This document shows positions 43,328 through 53,600 of a stretch of 64,000 nt of DNA, in pieces. Positions within the stretch are counted from its first letter, which is position 1, and each line of letters starts with the position of its first letter. Where the stretch lies: IMG/VR virus record IMGVR_UViG_3300042484_001031, positions 62,001 to 126,000 of that record, one strand, 5' to 3'. This DNA comes from a virus. The notes below the pieces were generated by a model. That model worked only from the letters and a program-made list of their open reading frames with translations. It had not been told where the DNA came from and searched no databases. The position numbers and the translations under genes were made by a program.

Positions 43328-46300
43328 ATGGCATACGATGAAATAAAACCTCGAGGTAGTACTAAAGCAAGTCAACCAGATGCAGGTGGTGCAGTATTAC
43401 GTAGCGTACCACTATTTGGTATTGTTAAAGATAATATAGATCCTATTCGTTCTGGTAGACTACAAGTATACATTAGTGACTTGGGAGGACTAGATCCAGA
43501 TGATAGTAATTCTTGGGTAACTGTTAGTTATATGACTCCCTTCTATGGCGTAACTACACCATCAGGTGCAAATACAGGTTACGGAGAATACATTAAAAAT
43601 CCTAACAGTTATGGTATGTGGAATAGTCAACCTGATTTAGGTACAACTGTTATATGTATATTCATTAATGGTGATCCTAATTATGGATTTTGGATAGGAT
43701 GTGTCCCGCAGCCAGAAGCATTACAAATGGTTCCTGCAATTGGTGGTACAGATAATATTGTAGCAAATGCAGGTGAAGCAAAAGGATTGGGCGGAGCTGT
43801 TAGATTACCAGTTACTAATCTTAATAGCAATAATGCAGGAATCGCAAACAGTAATAAATTTTTAACTGATGCTAAACCTGTACATAGTTATGTTGCTAGT
43901 ATATTAGCACAACAAGGTTTAATTAGAGATCCTATACGCGGTGTTATTGGTTCAAGCGCACAACGTGAAACACCATCACGTGTTGGTTGGGGTGTAAGTA
44001 CTCCTGGTAGACCTATATATGAAGGTGGCTTTACTGATGAAACAATTGCTAAGGCTGCAACAAGTGGTAAATCAACTGGACTAAAAGTTGTTGCTCGTAG
44101 GGGAGGACATACTTTAGTAATGGATGACGGAGATATATTAGGTCGTGACCAATTAGTAAGACTACGTAGTAGTTTAGGACATCAAATATTAATGAGTGAT
44201 GACGGGCAAACATTATTCATCATCCACGCTAATGGACAAAGTTATATTGAATTAGGTAAAGAAGGTACAATTGATATGTACTCTACTAATTCATTTAATG
44301 TAAGAACACAAGGTGATTTAAATCTACATGCTGATAATAATATTAATATCAATGCTGGTAAGGCACTAAACATAAGTGCTGATACTATTGCAATTAATAG
44401 TGAAAAACAAACCACACACAAAGTTGGAACAGATTTTAGTTTATATGCTTCTGGTACATATACAACTAAAGTAGATGGTAAGATGAGTTTTGCTAGTGCG
44501 GCAGACTCATCATTTTATAGTGATGCTATAACATATTTTAACGGTAGTAAGATTAATTTAAATACAGGAGCATCAAGTTTAGTTCCTCAAGAAGTTAAAC
44601 CATTACCAGTAGTAGCACATACTGATACATTAAATGATGCCACTAAGGGTTGGTTAGCGGCACCTGGCAAATTATTAAGTATTGTAAGTAGAGCACCTGC
44701 TCATGCACCATGGGCTAGTGCAAATCAAGGTGTGGATGTTAAAGTTAATAACAATGCGAGTGCGGCATTACCGGCTGCACCAAGTTCAGCAGTAGCGGCA
44801 GCAAATGCCAGCACCGGATCATCTCCGGTCACATCACCGGTCACTGCATCTGTCGCATCCACAGTACCCCCATCGGCAGCAATTAGTGCGGCATTAGATA
44901 AAAACACAACAGGCACTATAGTTGGTCAAATATCAACATTAGCCGCAGTAGGTTCGGCTGCGGATGCAGTTAAATTGGGTGCAGGTGTAGTACAAACTGC
45001 AACAGGCCCCGTAGCGGCCATTGGCGCTATGGCACAAAGTCCTGCACAATTAGAAGCATGTGGAGTTATCAAACCGGGTGCGGCCGCATTAATTAACAAT
45101 TTAGTAGAAAGTGGTAAAACAATACAACAAGCATGTACACCAAATCTGTTTACAGGTAAAGACGGAGCTTCAAACTTAACTAGCTATGTAAATAATCCGG
45201 TAGCACAAGTTGCCGGTGCTGTACAAACATTAACTCAAGCACAAACAGCATTAACACAAACTGGATTGATTACTGGAAAAGAATCAGGTACAGCTATAGC
45301 AGGATTGGTAATGTCAGCCGCTACAGCCGGCATACAAAATACTGTAAATTTAGTTAGCAATGCGGCTGGCGCAGTAGCAGGAGCAGTTAATGGAGCAATA
45401 TCAAATGTAGTAGGTGCGGCGACTGGAGCATTGAATACTGTATTAGGGTCAGCCACAAGTTTAGTTTCTGCAGGTAATTTTGCAGGTAACTTGGCATCTA
45501 CTGTTACTGGTGGTCTAAGTAGTATTGCAACTTCACTAACTGGTATGGCAAAGGGCGCGGTTGCTGGTATATCAGGATTATTAGATAGTGCTAAGGGTGT
45601 TGCCGGTAGTGCATTTTCGGCAATTAGCGGTGCGTTACCAACACTAGCTGTTGGTGTCCCGCAAAATATTAAAGAGATAACAGAAAAAGCACAAGCGGCC
45701 GCCCAAGCTCCGGCAGCGAATTCATTGACCGGAGCATTAAACTCAGTAACAGGTGGAATAACCGGAGCAATAGGTGCAGTAACAGGTGGAATAACTAGTG
45801 CAATTAGTGGAGTAGTAGGGTCAGTTACCAGTGGAATAACCGGAGCAATAGGTGCAGTAACAGGAGTAGCATCTGGATTATTAAAAACAGCGACGGGTAT
45901 AACAGCAAATTTATCTACTGGTTTGGGATCATTGCCAGGTGGAGGTGCAGTAGCGGCAATAGTTGATAATGCAGTTGGTGCAATTAATAGTGTGCCGGGA
46001 GTTAGCGCAGTAACAGGATTAATTGGTCAAGCAACATCAATTACAAATGGTATATCTAGCTTAACATCAATTAACCCACTAGCCTCTTCAGGTGCATTAA
46101 ATGCAGTTACAGGTGCAGCCGGAGCATTAACAAAAGGGTTGGATGACTTAAAGAGTGGAAAATTATCATTGGCATCATTGGCATCTGCTGGATTACCGGC
46201 TGGTGCAGCCGCACAATTAAATGCCGCAATGAGTTCAATGAGTTCAGGAGGTGCAGTACAAATTAAATTACCAACAGTAGCTATTAATACCACCGATAGA

Positions 46301-46669
46301 GGAGAATTAACTCAATCAATAACATCGTTGTTGGGTAGTGCAAAGATACCAATGCCAAATTTTGAAGGAAATCCGGCTACATTGGGAACAACTCAATCTG
46401 AAAGTAGTATTGCAGAATATAATAAAACAACAGAAGAAATTAACACACTAAGTGATAAACGATTTGACTTACAAAAAGAACTAAATGATGCTAGATATGC
46501 TAGTAATAAAGCTAAAACTGAATTACCTGCAGGCGATCCAAGCATTGCAAGTGCAGAAGCGGCCCTCAATACTGCTAGAGAAAATATAACTAATTTAGAT
46601 AAACAAATTGAAGATTTAAGAAAAAAAATAAATGCGTCAGCTACCGCTAGTGGCTCCATGACAGCATAA
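43328..46669 (+). CDS. 5: gp5-like baseplate hub/spike protein without lysozyme domain, with long Ala/Gly-rich extension
   Basis: 1113 residues. The N-terminal OB-fold resembles gp5 (VPLFGIVKDNIDPIRSGRLQ, WVTVSYMTPFYGV, LGTTVICIFINGDPNYGFWI). At about 255-420 lies the VgrG/gp5-type beta-helix entry: HTLVMDDGD, VRLRSSLGHQILMSDDGQT, IDMYSTNSFNVRTQGDLNLH, INAGKALNISADTIAINS. No gp5 lysozyme domain lies between them. From ~470 to ~1000 the protein is Ala/Gly/Ser/Thr-rich with hydrophobic repeats such as GGITGAIGAVTG, then comes a C-terminal coiled coil (KRFDLQKELNDARYASNKAK). The N-terminal two parts should form the central needle; the role of the extension is unknown. The ribosome binding site is TTAGGATAAG. 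Confidence 0.8.
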   Translation: MAYDEIKPRGSTKASQPDAGGAVLRSVPLFGIVKDNIDPIRSGRLQVYISDLGGLDPDDSNSWVTVSYMTPFYGVTTPSGANTGYGEYIKNPNSYGMWNSQPDLGTTVICIFINGDPNYGFWIGCVPQPEALQMVPAIGGTDNIVANAGEAKGLGGAVRLPVTNLNSNNAGIANSNKFLTDAKPVHSYVASILAQQGLIRDPIRGVIGSSAQRETPSRVGWGVSTPGRPIYEGGFTDETIAKAATSGKSTGLKVVARRGGHTLVMDDGDILGRDQLVRLRSSLGHQILMSDDGQTLFIIHANGQSYIELGKEGTIDMYSTNSFNVRTQGDLNLHADNNININAGKALNISADTIAINSEKQTTHKVGTDFSLYASGTYTTKVDGKMSFASAADSSFYSDAITYFNGSKINLNTGASSLVPQEVKPLPVVAHTDTLNDATKGWLAAPGKLLSIVSRAPAHAPWASANQGVDVKVNNNASAALPAAPSSAVAAANASTGSSPVTSPVTASVASTVPPSAAISAALDKNTTGTIVGQISTLAAVGSAADAVKLGAGVVQTATGPVAAIGAMAQSPAQLEACGVIKPGAAALINNLVESGKTIQQACTPNLFTGKDGASNLTSYVNNPVAQVAGAVQTLTQAQTALTQTGLITGKESGTAIAGLVMSAATAGIQNTVNLVSNAAGAVAGAVNGAISNVVGAATGALNTVLGSATSLVSAGNFAGNLASTVTGGLSSIATSLTGMAKGAVAGISGLLDSAKGVAGSAFSAISGALPTLAVGVPQNIKEITEKAQAAAQAPAANSLTGALNSVTGGITGAIGAVTGGITSAISGVVGSVTSGITGAIGAVTGVASGLLKTATGITANLSTGLGSLPGGGAVAAIVDNAVGAINSVPGVSAVTGLIGQATSITNGISSLTSINPLASSGALNAVTGAAGALTKGLDDLKSGKLSLASLASAGLPAGAAAQLNAAMSSMSSGGAVQIKLPTVAINTTDRGELTQSITSLLGSAKIPMPNFEGNPATLGTTQSESSIAEYNKTTEEINTLSDKRFDLQKELNDARYASNKAKTELPAGDPSIASAEAALNTARENITNLDKQIEDLRKKINASATASGSMTA
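45753..45864 (+). repeat. Direct repeat inside the spike gene
   Basis: A 34-base sequence starting GTGGAATAACCGGAGCAATA occurs without change at 45753-45786 and 45831-45864, 78 bases apart (26 codons), so the repeat keeps the reading frame. It lies in the Ala/Gly-rich extension. Confidence 0.8.
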
Positions 46670-46677
46670 CATAAATA
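46670..46677 (+). promoter_or_regulatory. Late promoter candidate (CATAAATA)
   Basis: CATAAATATACTATAGGATAACAATATG leads from the spike stop to the gp25 start; AGGATAAC is the ribosome binding site. Confidence 0.55.
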
Positions 46678-46694
46678 TACTATAGGATAACAAT

Positions 46695-47144
46695 ATGCCA
46701 ACATACATTGGTTTCAGTACAATTAACGCTAACAAGCCCCGATCTACTAATTTACCAGCGGGTATTGCGGGTGGTGTGGGTTCTATGGTACAACCAGTTA
46801 TACCCGGCAAAAAGTTTAGGTTAGTTGACCAACAATTAGTTATACAAGATTTCATTAATGCATTGAATATTCAACAAGGTCAAAAGGTAGGCAATCCAGG
46901 ATACGGGACTACACTTTGGAGTTTTGTTTTTGAGCCAAATACATTTGATGTACAGAACAAATTAGAAACTGAAATCAGACGAGTGGCCAATCAAGACCCA
47001 AGAATGATAGTTAATACTGTTAGCGCATATCCTCAAGAAAACGGTATATTACTTGAAGTAGAACTAGCCGTTGCACCTTTTAATAATGCAGAAATTCTTA
47101 GTGTTTTCTTCAATAATAGTACAAATACAGCAGTAATTCAATAA
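46695..47144 (+). CDS. 25: Baseplate wedge protein gp25
   Basis: 149 residues. The N-terminus MPTYIGFSTINANKPRSTNL is a family feature in T4-like environmental phages. The core LVDQQLVIQDFINALNIQQG, NPGYGTTLWSFVFEP and KLETEIRRVANQDPRMIV contains the E-I-R-R motif of the gp25/GPW lysozyme-like family, whose members are structural, not enzymatic. gp25 lies in the inner wedge ring and contacts sheath and gp6. It precedes gp6, the expected order, and has a late promoter of its own. Confidence 0.92.
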   Translation: MPTYIGFSTINANKPRSTNLPAGIAGGVGSMVQPVIPGKKFRLVDQQLVIQDFINALNIQQGQKVGNPGYGTTLWSFVFEPNTFDVQNKLETEIRRVANQDPRMIVNTVSAYPQENGILLEVELAVAPFNNAEILSVFFNNSTNTAVIQ

Positions 47145-47171
47145 TCTTCCAAAAATGGTGTTTTCATTTAA

Positions 47172-47179
47172 GATAAATA
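47172..47179 (+). promoter_or_regulatory. Late promoter candidate (GATAAATA)
   Basis: TTTAAGATAAATACTTAAA precedes gp6 by about 20 bases. The flanks TTTAAG and CTTAAA are inverted repeats around the ATAAATA core. An outer GGTGTT/AACACC pair (47157-47195 region) could also fold. Confidence 0.6.
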
Positions 47180-47198
47180 CTTAAAAGAGAACACCACT

Positions 47199-50100
47199 AT
47201 GGCAACCAGCTCACGACAATCAGCATTATTCGGCGTTAACGATTGGAAGGCAATCTATCAAACCTTCCGTGAAGCCGATTTCCGTTCATATGACTATGAA
47301 ACATTACGTAAAAGTTTTATAGATTATATACGTGTTTACTATCCAGAAACTTTTAATGATTACATTGAATCAAGTGAATTCATAGCATTAATGGACGTTA
47401 TGGCTTTTATGGGTCAAGGTCTTGCATTCCGTAGTGATCTTAATGCCCGTGAAAACTTTATTGATACGGCTGAACGCAGAGATAGTGTTGTTAAATTAGC
47501 AAATTTAATCAGCTATACTCCTAAACGTAACCTAGCTGGCCAGGGTTATATTAAAGTAACAAGCATTCAAACTACTGAAAATATTACGGATTTAAATGGA
47601 TTTAATTTAAGCAATCAAGCTATATTGTGGAATGACCCTGCTAATGTTAATTGGTTAGAACAATATAATACAATTATCAACGCAACATTGATTAACACAC
47701 AGCGAGTTGGACGCCCGGGTAATACAGCACAATTATCAGGTATTAAAACGGATGAGTATACAATTAATATTCCACAAAACACATTACCAATAGTGCCATT
47801 CACTTCGGTTGTAGATAACCAAGCAATGAATTTTGAATTAGTTAGTTCCACTACGTTGGATGAAGATTATGTTTACGAAATTCCTCCTGCACCAAGTGGC
47901 AGAATGAATATGGCTTATCGCAATGACAAATTAGGTTACGGTAGTCCAAATACAGGTTTCTTCTTTTATTTCAAACAAGGAACATTGCAAAATTTTGATT
48001 TTAATTTAGAACAACAAATTTCAAATCAAGTTGTTGATATTGATATTCAAGGTGTTAACAATACCGATACTTGGTTATATCAGTTAAGTACTGATAACAG
48101 TTCCGCAGTTAATAGAACGTTATGGAATCAAGTAGAGAATGTTTATGCCGATGCTTATTTACAAACTGAAAATAGTGTTCGCAGAATATTTTCTGTAGGT
48201 TCTAGATTTAACGACCAAGTTAGTTACGTTTTTGGTGATGGAGTATTTTCCGAGATTCCAGTTGGAACATTTAGAGCATATGTACGTGCAGGTAATGCAT
48301 TGACATATACTATTGATCCAAATGAGATGCAAAATCTATCGGTCACACTAAGTTATATTAGCAGGTTAGGACGAACAGAAACACTTACATTAGGATTAGA
48401 ATTACAGACACCAGTGTCAAACGCACAGGCAAGAGAAACATTATCAAACATTAAACAACGTGCCCCTTCCCGCTATTATACACAGAACAGAATGGTTAAT
48501 GGGGAAGATTATAACAATTTCCCATACACATTATACAGTTCTATTGTTAAAAGCAAAGCTATTAACCGTAGTTCTGTTGGTGTATCAAAAAACTTAGACC
48601 TATTAGATCCAACCGGAAAATACTCCAGCACAAATTCATTCTCAAGTGACGGTGGTATGTACCAAGATGATACTGATGGTAATATATTATTAACCATTAC
48701 TACATCCGGCGATATCATCACATTCCTAACAGATACATTAGGTGCACTCTTAGCAGATAATCGTGCTAGACAATATTATATACAAGATTATACGAGATAC
48801 AATGTTAATGCGGCTTCCGGTGACGGTACAGTATATTGGCAAGAACAAACAGTTAATGCTAGTAGTTTAACTGGTTATTTCTTTACCATTAATGGTAGCA
48901 ATAATACTCCTATACCTGTAGGAACATATTCTACCTATAATATGAAATACACTACTAAAGGTGCAATGATGAAATTTACTGCTCCAGCTGGATATTATTT
49001 TAGCGACACAAATCGTTTAATAGCCGGCATAGCTAGCCCATCAGATAAAACTTATATATGGACTACTGTATTAAATGTAGTGGGTGACGGATATAATAAT
49101 GGTGAAGGTGCATTTAGTAACGGATTAGGTCCAATAACATTAAATGGTTATGTGCCTCAAGGTGCAATTGTTTCTACTATATTACCTGCATTTGATAACT
49201 CATTACCTAATATAGTAATACAAGAATGTATTGTTAGAATGGAATTAAATCAAAGCTTTAGTTTAATATTTGATAACAGTTTAACTATAGCACAAGATCG
49301 ATGGAGTATTGGTACATATGATGCTAGTAATTATTTTGTAAATATATTAAGTTTAGGAAGTAATCGTTATAGTATATCATATCGCTCATTGGCATACTAT
49401 TTTGGTAGTGTCGCTGATACACGTTTCACATTTGAAAATGGTAAATTAGTATATGATCCTTTTAGTGGAAAAATATTACAAGACTTTGTTAAAGTATTAG
49501 CAACCAATACACAACCTAGTAGTAATTATCCATTAGCGACACCTATTACTACCAGTATTATTGGTCAAACAGTTGAAAGTGACGGCTATGTAAATGATTT
49601 TGAAGTTGAAGTAGCAAGTATAGATGTTAATGATAGAACCATTGTAAGTAACCCAGACTTTTTCACAGAGGTAACAGGTTATGTTAATGGTAATACTAAT
49701 ATAGGAATTTATACATTCTTTGTATTATTACAAGATGCGGTAAATCTTTCACGTTACCAATTAATACCATCAACCGATGTAGTGTATATCTATTCAACCA
49801 AAACACAAATTGAAATAGTTAAGTATGAGTACCCAGAAGGTCAATTATTCTATGCATTTACTGATAATTTATTTTACACAACAATTCAAGATCAAACAGT
49901 TAACACACCATTTTATATTGTAACTGAACAACCACAATATATTATGAAACCAGGACGTCAAGGACTACAATTTCAATATCGTCATAATAGTAATAATACA
50001 ACACGTATTGATCCCGCTACTACAAACATTATTGATTTGTATGTAGTTACACAGGCTTACTATACTGCTTATCAAAACTGGTTACAAGACATTACCGATA

Positions 50101-50579
50101 CAGTGCCAATACCAGACAAACCAACAATTAATGAATTGACACAGGCATATGGATCATTAAATGATTACAAGATGTTAAGTGATAGTATTATATTGAATAG
50201 CGTAGTATTTTTACCATTATTTGGACCTAAAGCGCCAACTCAATTAAGAGCAACTGTTAAAGTAATTAGAGCAGGTAACACAAATGCAAGTGATAGTGAA
50301 ATACGTAGTGCAGTTCTGTCTGCCATGAATACATATTTTAATATTAACAATTGGAATTTTGGAGATACTTTTTACTTCAGTGAATTAAGTGCATATTTAC
50401 ACGCTCAAGTAGGAGATTTAATTAGCTCCGCTGTATTAGTTCCAAATGATCCCACAATGAGTTTTGGAGATTTATATGAGATTAAATCAGCTCCGTATGA
50501 AATATTTGCCAATGGAGCAACAGCAAATGATGTTCTTGTGATTGCGGCACTTACACCAGCACAGTTACAGATAAGATAA
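47199..50579 (+). CDS. 6: Baseplate wedge protein gp6
   Basis: 1126 residues. The first ~120 residues are diagnostic: WKAIYQTFREADFRSYDYET, DYIRVYYPETFNDYIESSEF, IALMDVMAFMGQGLAFRSDL, NARENFIDTAERRDSVVKLA, corresponding to the gp6/gpJ baseplate family. The middle is beta-rich (FGDGVFSEIPVGTFRAYVRA) and the C-terminus (TYFNINNWNFGDTFYFSELS) resembles the J-like core. T4 gp6 is 660 residues; the extra ~450 residues are mostly beta domains in the middle. gp6 dimers make the continuous ring that holds the wedges together and starts baseplate rearrangement. It is followed after 26 bases by the giant structural gene. Confidence 0.92.
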   Translation: MATSSRQSALFGVNDWKAIYQTFREADFRSYDYETLRKSFIDYIRVYYPETFNDYIESSEFIALMDVMAFMGQGLAFRSDLNARENFIDTAERRDSVVKLANLISYTPKRNLAGQGYIKVTSIQTTENITDLNGFNLSNQAILWNDPANVNWLEQYNTIINATLINTQRVGRPGNTAQLSGIKTDEYTINIPQNTLPIVPFTSVVDNQAMNFELVSSTTLDEDYVYEIPPAPSGRMNMAYRNDKLGYGSPNTGFFFYFKQGTLQNFDFNLEQQISNQVVDIDIQGVNNTDTWLYQLSTDNSSAVNRTLWNQVENVYADAYLQTENSVRRIFSVGSRFNDQVSYVFGDGVFSEIPVGTFRAYVRAGNALTYTIDPNEMQNLSVTLSYISRLGRTETLTLGLELQTPVSNAQARETLSNIKQRAPSRYYTQNRMVNGEDYNNFPYTLYSSIVKSKAINRSSVGVSKNLDLLDPTGKYSSTNSFSSDGGMYQDDTDGNILLTITTSGDIITFLTDTLGALLADNRARQYYIQDYTRYNVNAASGDGTVYWQEQTVNASSLTGYFFTINGSNNTPIPVGTYSTYNMKYTTKGAMMKFTAPAGYYFSDTNRLIAGIASPSDKTYIWTTVLNVVGDGYNNGEGAFSNGLGPITLNGYVPQGAIVSTILPAFDNSLPNIVIQECIVRMELNQSFSLIFDNSLTIAQDRWSIGTYDASNYFVNILSLGSNRYSISYRSLAYYFGSVADTRFTFENGKLVYDPFSGKILQDFVKVLATNTQPSSNYPLATPITTSIIGQTVESDGYVNDFEVEVASIDVNDRTIVSNPDFFTEVTGYVNGNTNIGIYTFFVLLQDAVNLSRYQLIPSTDVVYIYSTKTQIEIVKYEYPEGQLFYAFTDNLFYTTIQDQTVNTPFYIVTEQPQYIMKPGRQGLQFQYRHNSNNTTRIDPATTNIIDLYVVTQAYYTAYQNWLQDITDTVPIPDKPTINELTQAYGSLNDYKMLSDSIILNSVVFLPLFGPKAPTQLRATVKVIRAGNTNASDSEIRSAVLSAMNTYFNINNWNFGDTFYFSELSAYLHAQVGDLISSAVLVPNDPTMSFGDLYEIKSAPYEIFANGATANDVLVIAALTPAQLQIR

Positions 50580-50605
50580 GTAATATATAACCATAGAGAG
50601 AAATA

Positions 50606-53600
50606 ATGGCAACAAGAATTAGAACATTAAATTTTCTACCTGAAATATTTAAAACAACTACCAATAGTCAATTTTTAAACGCAACGTTGGATCAGATAGT
50701 AGACCAACCAAATACTAAAAGAATTCAAGGTTACATTGGTAGTAGATTTGGGTATGGTGTTAATGCTAAAAATTATTACGTAACAGAACCTACAAAAACT
50801 AGAACAGATTATCAATTAGATCCGGGTGTAGTATTTCTAAAAAAAGACACAAGCACTGCACAAGATTTTATAAGCTATCCAGGTATAATTGATGGATTAA
50901 AATTAGAAGGCGCATTGACAGGTGACAATAATAGATTGTTTACTAGTGAATTTTATTCATGGGACAGTTTTACAGACCTGGATAAGATTATTAACTTCAA
51001 CCAATATTATTGGATTCCTGAAGGACCCGAAGCCGTAACAGTTAGTACAGAAACTGTTTACAATGCTACAGATTATATTATCACAAGTACTCCAAATGGA
51101 TATTTAGTAACTGCTACTGGTCAATCACAAGGCTCTACTAACCCGTCACTTACATTATTGCGTGGCGGTACATATACATTTAATGTCAATCAAGCTAGTG
51201 AATTTTGGATTCAAGGAATGCCGGGCATTACTGGGTATGACCCTAATCAGCCTAACGTACAGACACGTGATGTATTGGGTGTTGATAATAACGGTGCTGA
51301 AGTTGGCATAGTAACATTTACTGTTCCTTTTAAAACTGCACAAGATGAATATGAATTACCCGGCAACAATCGTGTTGATTTAGTAACTACATTATTGTAT
51401 GCTAATGTTGACGGGGTATTACTCAGTAGTTTGACAAATGGAATAGATGGTATCACCTCAATAGACGGTCTTACTTTAATGTTTTATAATAATGAAAATG
51501 AAACAACATTTTATACCATTACATATACCGGTGATATCACAGACCCCACAATAACGTTAGTTGCCGGTACTACAATTCCAGTTGAAGAAAACATTACAGC
51601 TAATTTTGGTACAGAGTATATTGGTAGAACGTTCTACAGAACTACCGGCAGTGTAATTACTTTAATTCCTTATTTAAGTGCAATACTTGATACATTGTAT
51701 TATCAAGATGGAACGTCAAGTAATAAAGTAGGACAAATTAGATTAATCTCTAGTAATACAACTAACCGTATTGATGTGCTTACTGATATTATAGGTCAAG
51801 CAAACTATACATCTCCAAATGGAGTAGTATTTACTAATGGATTAAAAGTAATATTATCAGGAGAAATATATCCTGTTAGCTATGAGAATATTAGATTTTA
51901 TGTTGAGGGTGTGGGTACAGCAATAGAATTAATTCCAGTTACTGATTTTGTAGCCCCTGAACCGTTTACTCAGGGTACATATATACCGTTTGACACAACA
52001 CCATATGATATTGGAAACTTTGATGTTAACTTGTATATCCCTGTGTTACAAGATTATATTACTATTGCTAGAAACAGTATTGATAAAAACCCATGGTCAA
52101 GAAGTAACAGATGGTTTCATATTGACGTAATTAATGCAACAGCTACCTATACTAATAATCCAGAATTAGCTACACTATATGCTACACCTGACAATAAAGC
52201 TAATCGTCCTATTATTGAATTTTATCCTAATTTACGTTTGTTTGACGCAGGAGTTGTTGGCAAACCACCAATTGACTTTATTGATTTCAGAACAACTGAT
52301 GCATTCAATGATGTTACCGGTGTTGCCGGGCAAGAAAGTTATTACCCTGATGTAGAAGTATATACAGCATATACTGGATCAATTGTAGGTACTACAGGTA
52401 CATCTACTACTATTTCTATCTTATCCTCAGCCGTTACTGGCGCATTTCAAGTTGGTCAATATATAAATGATAGTACTAATGTGTTGCCAAGAAATAGTCA
52501 AATCACTGCTATAACCGGAACAACTACATTAACCTTAACAGTATCTTGGGTTGGATCACAAACTATAGTATCAACTTCAAATGAATCATCATTCATTGCT
52601 AACGATATACAAAACGATAGTTATTCAGTATTTGATGGAGCACGTATTGTGTTTGCAGCCGACACCACATTAAATGTAAGAAATAAAATATATGTCGTTA
52701 GATTTTCTACATTGGTGTTTGGAGACACTCCGGTAATTACATTAACAGAAGCAGAAGATGGACTGGTTTTAACAGATGAACAAACATTTGCATTTAGAGG
52801 TTATAACTATCAAGGCATGGATTTTCACTTTGATGGTACTAATTGGCAAGAAAGTCAACAAAAAACTACAGTAAATCAACCACCATTATTTGATATACTT
52901 GACAATAATGGAATTAGTTTTGGTGATCGTGACATATATGTTGGTACGTCATTTGCCGGTAATAAATTATTTGCATACGGTATTGGTTCGGGCATAGATG
53001 ATCCTGTACTAGGATTTCCATTAACGTATAGCTCTATTGATAATATAGGTGACATCAGTTTTGATGTGTCATTAAACTCAGAATCATTTAACTATGTAAG
53101 TGGAACTGTTCCTATTACACAAAAAGTTAATACAGGATATGTTTATAATTATAGTGATTTAACAACTTCAACAAGGCAATTGGGTTGGCAAACAGCAGTT
53201 GGGCCTAGCGTACAATATCAAATATTTGAATTTGATTATTTTGCCGCAAACCCTACCACAACATACACATGTGATATTGCTAAACTAGCTAACACCGATA
53301 GTCCATGGCCTACTATACAACTTTTTGTAAATAATAAAATACAATATTCAAGTGATTATACAGTAGAAACTACAGCTACACAAACTATAGTAACCTTTTC
53401 AGTACCTAATCCAGAAATAGATACAGTAGTTGAAATATTGTTATTAAGCGATCAGGTAAGTGAAACAGCCTATTATAGTATACCTATTAATTTAAATAAT
53501 AACCCACTGAATGAAGATATTGTTTCTGTCAATGTAGGTGATATACGTGGTCAATATCAAAGTAGTTTTTATAATAATCCAAATACTACCGGTAATGTAT

